DNA of 11,567 nt from JAAZXR01 sp040265175 (lineage in GTDB: Bacteria; Myxococcota_A; Polyangia; Nannocystales; Nannocystaceae), in assembly GCA_040265175.1 (NCBI GenBank), contig JBDQGY010000142.1, forward strand, positions 1 to 11,567, written 5' to 3'. Made by a program: the position numbers and the translations under genes. The notes beneath the pieces were generated by a model. The model was not told where the DNA came from and did no database searches. It was given only the letters and a program-made list of their open reading frames with translations. This document shows, one piece after another, positions 8,506-11,567 of the stretch (the first letter of the stretch is position 1; each line of letters starts with the position of its first letter).

Positions 8506-9615
8506 TTAGATCAGGCGGTCGAGCGGTGTGAACTCGAGGCCATGCGCCGTCGCGACTCCCGCCACTGTGCATGCACCGGCGTAGGTGTTGATGCCGTTGG
8601 CGAGGTGGATGTTCTCTCGCGCGCACACCTCGACACCCTTGTTGGCCAGGTCGAGCGCATATCGAAGCGTCGCGTTCGTCAGGGCGTAGGTCGATGTTCG
8701 CGGAACCGCGCCCGGCATATTCGCCACGCAGTAGTGAACAACTCCGTCGACCTCATAGGTGGGGTCGTCGTGCGTGGTCGGGCGGCACGTCTCGATGCAG
8801 CCGCCCTGATCCACCGCGACATCTGCCACGACCGAGCCGGGCTCCATCTCGCCAATGAGCGCCCGAGACACCAGCTTGGGCGCCGCGCCTCCCGGGATTA
8901 AGACTCCGCCAACGACCAGATCCGAGCGTCGGACCGACTCCTCGATATTCTCCGGATTGGAGTGCAAGGTCTCGATGAGGTTCCCGAAGATGTCCTCAAG
9001 ATAGGTCATCCGATCCGCGCTGAGATCGAGCACGGTCACGTGCGCGCCCATGCCGATCGCGATTCGTGCGGCGGCCGTACCGACCACGCCGCCGCCAATA
9101 ATCGTCACGCGGCCGCGGCGGGTTCCGGGCACACCACCGAGCAAAACTCCTTTGCCTCCGTGCTCTTTTTGCAAGCTCGCGGCGCCAACCTGAACCGACA
9201 TGCGGCCCGCGATCTCCGACATCGGTCGCAAGAGTGGCAAGCCGCCGCTGCCGTCCGTGATGGTCTCGTACGCGACACCTTTCACCTGACTCTCAAGCAA
9301 GGACTTCGTCAACTCGGGTACCGCCGCGAGGTGCAGGTAGGTGTACAAGATGAGGTCCTTGCGGAAGTACGCGTACTCCGACGCGATCGGCTCTTTTACC
9401 TTGATGACCATGTCGGCCGACCACGCGTCTGCGGCCGAGCCCACGATCGTCGCGCCCGCTTGCGTGAAGTCGTCATCGCGAAATCCGCTCCCAGCCCCCG
9501 CGCCCGTTTCCACGAGTACTTCGTGGCCGGCGCGCACGAACTCTCGCACGCCCGCTGGCTGCGCACCGACGCGATACTCTTGAACCTTAATCTCCTTGGG
9601 GACTCCAATACGCAT
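8506..9615 (-). CDS. ald: Alanine dehydrogenase
   Basis: An NAD-dependent L-alanine dehydrogenase that interconverts L-alanine and pyruvate plus ammonia in the cytoplasm. At 369 residues it has the standard length. It opens with the family signature MRIGVPKEIK..EYRVG. The substrate-binding and catalytic residues known from the family are in place: R15, K74 in VIKVKEP, H95 in YLHLA, and D269 in ADVAVDQGG. The Rossmann dinucleotide-binding motif IIGGGVVGT (about 172-180) is followed by D197 at the end of the second strand, the usual NAD ribose ligand. The YCVANMPGAVPRTST segment near 295-309 is also typical. The ATG at 9615 matches the family N-terminus exactly. A promoter-like element lies about 70 bp upstream. 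The gene is probably transcribed separately from the HAD gene (116-bp gap) and from the efflux operon (180-bp gap). Confidence 0.97.
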   Translation of the reverse strand: MRIGVPKEIKVQEYRVGAQPAGVREFVRAGHEVLVETGAGAGSGFRDDDFTQAGATIVGSAADAWSADMVIKVKEPIASEYAYFRKDLILYTYLHLAAVPELTKSLLESQVKGVAYETITDGSGGLPLLRPMSEIAGRMSVQVGAASLQKEHGGKGVLLGGVPGTRRGRVTIIGGGVVGTAAARIAIGMGAHVTVLDLSADRMTYLEDIFGNLIETLHSNPENIEESVRRSDLVVGGVLIPGGAAPKLVSRALIGEMEPGSVVADVAVDQGGCIETCRPTTHDDPTYEVDGVVHYCVANMPGAVPRTSTYALTNATLRYALDLANKGVEVCARENIHLANGINTYAGACTVAGVATAHGLEFTPLDRLI

Positions 9616-9683
9616 GATTTTTTCTGCTCTCGTGGTTGGGTAGATTCGTAAATTGTGGCGGCCTCATCGAGGTTCGCGCCGGC

Positions 9684-9712
9684 ACTATAGAGAGATGTTC
9701 GGTCCGCGTCAG
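9684..9712 (-). promoter_or_regulatory. Candidate sigma-70-type promoter of ald
   Basis: On the minus strand CTGACG (9712-9707) and TATAGT (9689-9684) are separated by exactly 17 bases. This is a reasonable match to TTGACA/TATAAT with ideal spacing. It lies in the 116-bp gap between the HAD phosphatase and ald, and would give an ald leader of roughly 60-70 bases. Only a weak purine-rich stretch (GAGAGCAG) precedes the ald ATG. Confidence 0.45.
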
Positions 9713-9731
9713 CCACCCGCAATGGGAGTTT

Positions 9732-10535
9732 TCAGTGCGTAGTATTCTGCACACCTCGGGAGGCGAGGAGCCCTCGGGCGAGCTCAAGGAAACCGTCTAA
9801 TTCCCGCCCCTCAGTGACCATCTGCGGGAGGTGGGGAAAATCCTGCGCCTGCGCGACCACATCCGCGGTGCCCACGGTGAGGCCGAAACGACCCGGGGTG
9901 AACAGGCCTGCGTCGTTCGGGGCATCGCCAATGGTCGCAACCGCCGAGGGGGAGCAGCCCCATCGAGGCAACATCTGCAACAGCCCCTCTCCCTTGTCCG
10001 GGATTCGCTCTGCGAGGTGCACGTGCACGCTCGACCATACAAAAAAGACGCCCGCCGCTTGTGCCGCGTCGCGGAGCCGCATCAGCTCGGGCACGTCTCG
10101 GCCATCGCGCTCGTAGGCCACGTCCCCAACGCGACAAAACTCGTCCCCTGCGAGCCGCAGGTTCGCCCCATGCTCTACGTTCATGGCGTCGCCCACCTCG
10201 CGCAACCTGGTGGGGTTGGTCGGGCGACCGATGAACTGTACGGGTTCGTCAGGGACCACCGAGATCAGCCCATTCTCGGCGATTCCTTTTCGGACCCCGG
10301 GGAGGTAGCGGCAAAGACCGAGCACTTCTCCCGCCGGCCGGCCGCTCACAGGGACAACCTCGATTCCGGCGCCGGTGAGTTCCTCGATGGCGCCAAGGGT
10401 CGCCGCCGTCAACGCACCATCACGAGTCAACGTTCCATCCACGTCCGTTGCCACAAGCTCAATTCCTGCCCCCGCGGAGCCGTGCTCCGCAAAATAAGTC
10501 GACAGGGGCGGCGGCGGTATTTTTGAGTCCGTCAT
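9732..10535 (-). CDS. HAD-superfamily (type IIB-like) phosphatase
   Basis: A cytoplasmic, probably Mg-dependent phosphohydrolase of the haloacid dehalogenase superfamily; residue numbers are counted from the ATG at 10535 (267 residues). Motif I is VATDVDGTLT with the nucleophile Asp31 and acid/base Asp33. Motif II is VPVSGRP with Ser64. Motif III is the lysine of PDKGEGLLQML (Lys181). Motif IV is TIGDAPNDAGLF with Asp204 and Asp208. The order, and the cap placed between motifs II and III, fit the Cof/IIB group, which includes phosphoglycolate-, sucrose- and mannosylglycerate-phosphate phosphatases. The substrate cannot be assigned. A GTG 30 bases further upstream (10565) is in frame and would add 10 residues, but it sits inside the inverted repeat before the divergent kinase gene. 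I chose ATG, although neither start has a clear ribosome binding site. The gene is divergent from the kinase N-lobe, with a gap of only 31 bp. Confidence 0.85.
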   Translation of the reverse strand: MTDSKIPPPPLSTYFAEHGSAGAGIELVATDVDGTLTRDGALTAATLGAIEELTGAGIEVVPVSGRPAGEVLGLCRYLPGVRKGIAENGLISVVPDEPVQFIGRPTNPTRLREVGDAMNVEHGANLRLAGDEFCRVGDVAYERDGRDVPELMRLRDAAQAAGVFFVWSSVHVHLAERIPDKGEGLLQMLPRWGCSPSAVATIGDAPNDAGLFTPGRFGLTVGTADVVAQAQDFPHLPQMVTEGRELDGFLELARGLLASRGVQNTTH

Positions 10536-10542
10536 AAGTGAC

Positions 10543-10566
10543 CGTGGTAGCCTCAGTCCTACCACG
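10543..10566. promoter_or_regulatory. Perfect 8-bp inverted repeat between divergent genes
   Basis: CGTGGTAG (10543-10550) and CTACCACG (10559-10566) are perfect inverted copies with an 8-base spacer. The second arm abuts the kinase ATG at 10567, and the first lies 7 bp from the HAD ATG at 10535. It could be a dyad operator shared by both divergent genes, or an RNA hairpin that occludes the kinase start. No separate promoter motif can be placed in the 31-bp gap. Confidence 0.45.
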
Positions 10567-10812
10567 ATGGCACTTCAACTCAAGCCGGGTGAGCTCTACG
10601 CGGACCAAATCCGCATCCTGTCGTGCATCGGTGCGGGCGCGTTCGCCTGCGTGTACAAAGTGGAGGTCCCCGGACACGACAAGCCCATCGCGCTAAAGTT
10701 GAGCAAGGAGCCCGTCACGAGCCCTGACCAGGCCCAGCGCGCCCTCCGAGAGATCACCATCGTCCGGAGCCTCTCGAACCCGCACATCGTTCGCACCTAC
10801 GACTCGGGATTG
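10567..10812 (+). pseudogene. Ser/Thr protein kinase, N-terminal lobe only (split gene)
   Basis: From ATG 10567 the plus strand codes for 82 residues of a Hanks-type (PknB-like) kinase N-lobe. They include the glycine-rich loop IGAGAFACVYKV (21-32), the catalytic lysine Lys44 in IALKL, the alpha-C glutamate Glu62 in LREITIV, and beta-4 HIVRTYDSGL (73-82). Kinase similarity stops at codon 82, at the point where the inverted repeat loses perfect identity. Beyond this the plus frame stays open to the window end, but it reads antisense to the kinase C-lobe and has no kinase character (residues 83 on begin GPVGHGDVERAAYG). As drawn, the product lacks the catalytic loop and would be inactive. If the segment between the inverted repeats is flipped, codon 82 joins directly to RPDGHIYMLMDLLEG of the C-lobe and rebuilds a canonical beta4-beta5 hairpin and hinge. 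Confidence 0.85.
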
Positions 10813-11567
10813 GGTCCCGTCGGGCATGGCGATGTGGAGCGTGCCGCCTACGGGGACGCCGAGATCGTCGTGCAAGATCACGCCGATTCGTTTGGCGAGC
10901 GCGCCCGCGTCGAGGGGGCGTCGGTCCGGGTTCTTGTGCAGGCACTCTGTGAGGAGCTCGACGATCGAGGAGGGCGTGCTCGCACATCCCTTCTGCTTGG
11001 AGAGGGGAATGGCCCGTGTGTTGGCGTGGCAGTTGAGCCACGACAGCGGCGTCTCGCGATATTCTTCGCGCAGCGCGAGCATGGGCTTGGTGGTGGAGAA
11101 CGGCGTGTAGCCGGAGAGGAGCTCGTACAGCAAGAGTCCGAGGCTGTAGACATCGCTCGCGGGGGTGAGGACCTGGGTCTTGAGCTGCTCAGGCTGGCTG
11201 TAGTGCGGCGTGCCGATCACCATGTGGGTGCGGGTAGCGTTGAGGCCCGCGGGGCTCGACTCATCCCACGACCGTGCGAGTCCAAAGTCGAGGAGTTTGA
11301 TCTCCCCGTCCTCGGTGACGAACGCGTTCTCGGGCTTGATATCCCGATGTACGATTCCTTTGGCGTGCGCCTCGGTGAGCCCGAGGCACATCTGGTGGAC
11401 GATGGACAAGGCTTGAGAGGGCGGCAGCGCCGACTTGAAGTCGTGCCACGCGTCGAGGGGCTTGCCCTCGAGCAGATCCATCAGCATGTAAATGTGCCCG
11501 TCGGGACGCAATCCCGAGTCGTAGGTGCGAACGATGTGCGGGTTCGAGAGGCTCCGGACGATGGTGA
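10693..11567 (-). CDS. Ser/Thr protein kinase, C-terminal lobe, partial at window edge
   Basis: The minus frame is open from the window's right edge. It reads 19 residues of N-lobe (TIVRSLSNPHIVRTYDSGL), identical to the plus-strand copy, then the hinge YMLMDLLEGKPL and a complete kinase C-lobe. Visible motifs are the catalytic loop HRDIKPEN (11349-11326), DFG (11289-11281), the activation/P+1 segment GTPHYSQPEQ, alpha-F SDVYSLGLLLYELLSGYTPF, and the alpha-I arginine in PDRRPLDA. Upstream N-lobe parts (glycine loop, Lys, Glu) are not in view on this strand. They may exist beyond 11567 or only on the plus strand at 10567. The last 44 codons (about 10826-10693) are antisense to the plus-strand N-lobe and are probably not native kinase sequence. 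A TTG at 11511 is not a credible start because the open frame and kinase homology continue past it. Confidence 0.88.
   Translation of the reverse strand, partial: TIVRSLSNPHIVRTYDSGLRPDGHIYMLMDLLEGKPLDAWHDFKSALPPSQALSIVHQMCLGLTEAHAKGIVHRDIKPENAFVTEDGEIKLLDFGLARSWDESSPAGLNATRTHMVIGTPHYSQPEQLKTQVLTPASDVYSLGLLLYELLSGYTPFSTTKPMLALREEYRETPLSWLNCHANTRAIPLSKQKGCASTPSSIVELLTECLHKNPDRRPLDAGALAKRIGVILHDDLGVPVGGTLHIAMPDGTQSRVVGANDVRVREAPDDGDLSEGALGLVRARDGLLAQL
10754..10826 (+). repeat. Left arm of 73-bp inverted repeat in the kinase gene
   Basis: This stretch is the reverse complement of 11495-11567 with two mismatches (10813 G versus C, 10820 T versus A). The outer 59 bases (10754-10812) are perfect. 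It codes for the kinase residues TIVRSLSNPHIVRTYDSGL and then crosses into reversed C-lobe flank. The inner 13 bases hold the near-palindrome GTCCCGTCGGGC. Confidence 0.95.
11495..11567 (-). repeat. Right arm of 73-bp inverted repeat in the kinase gene
   Basis: An inverted copy of 10754-10826, perfect over 11509-11567 and reaching the last base of the window, so its true outer boundary is unknown. It codes on the minus strand for the same beta-4 region of the kinase. Here reading into the C-lobe (RPDGHIYMLMD) is continuous, so this side is the native N-lobe/C-lobe junction. Confidence 0.95.

Noticed and set aside
7483..8901. 472-codon open frame on the plus strand across the adaptor and ald
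   Set aside because: Antisense to two strongly supported genes and spanning their intergenic gap. The composition is Arg/His-rich, typical of a GC-rich shadow frame, and no family is recognisable.
8962..9651. 229-codon plus-strand open frame opposite ald
   Set aside because: Antisense to the conserved alanine dehydrogenase, with no motif.
9732..9760. Possible terminator at the HAD stop (GTGC...GCAC)
   Set aside because: Only a 4-bp stem with a 10-base loop overlapping the last codons, with no U-tract.
9831..10526. 231-codon plus-strand open frame opposite the HAD phosphatase
   Set aside because: Antisense to a gene with all four HAD motifs; a shadow of codon bias.
10693..10826. Last 44 codons of the minus-strand kinase frame as a real C-terminal tail
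   Set aside because: They are the exact antisense of the plus-strand kinase N-lobe, so they arise from the inversion junction and not from an evolved domain.
10754..11567. Inverted repeats as the ends of an insertion sequence
   Set aside because: The repeats code for the kinase itself and the interior is the kinase C-lobe. There is no transposase and no target-site duplication visible.

Overview
The window is a GC-rich stretch of bacterial chromosome. A three-gene tripartite efflux operon (lipoprotein adaptor plus two RND permeases) indicates a Gram-negative cell. The GC-rich codon use and the Hanks-type Ser/Thr kinase would fit a Myxococcota/deltaproteobacterial-type lineage, but nothing in the sequence proves that placement.

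Nearly all genes lie on the minus strand, so transcription runs from right to left. From the left: a membrane-protein start truncated by the window edge (1-99); RND permease A (204-3386); RND permease B, longer, with two insertions (3383-7102); an adaptor lipoprotein (7099-8325); alanine dehydrogenase ald (8506-9615), with a plausible promoter just upstream; and a HAD-superfamily phosphatase (9732-10535). The adaptor and permeases are joined by two GTGA stop/start overlaps and form one translationally coupled operon. No TolC-like outer-membrane factor gene is visible.

The right end is the unusual part. A Ser/Thr protein kinase is broken into two halves on opposite strands. Its N-lobe (glycine loop, catalytic Lys, alpha-C Glu) reads on the plus strand from 10567 to 10812. 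Its C-lobe (HRDIKPEN, DFG, activation segment) reads on the minus strand from about 11508 to 10827. The two are bounded by a 73-bp inverted repeat with 2 mismatches, and the innermost-to-outermost 59 bp run is perfect up to the last base of the window. Flipping the roughly 680 bp between the arms restores a continuous, canonical kinase domain. This is either a genuine invertible switch or recent inversion inside a kinase gene, or a fold-back chimera or contig-end assembly artefact. The sequence alone cannot decide, and the repeat ending exactly at the window edge makes the artefact explanation serious.

I saw no tRNA, rRNA, CRISPR array, IS element, recombinase or replication origin.
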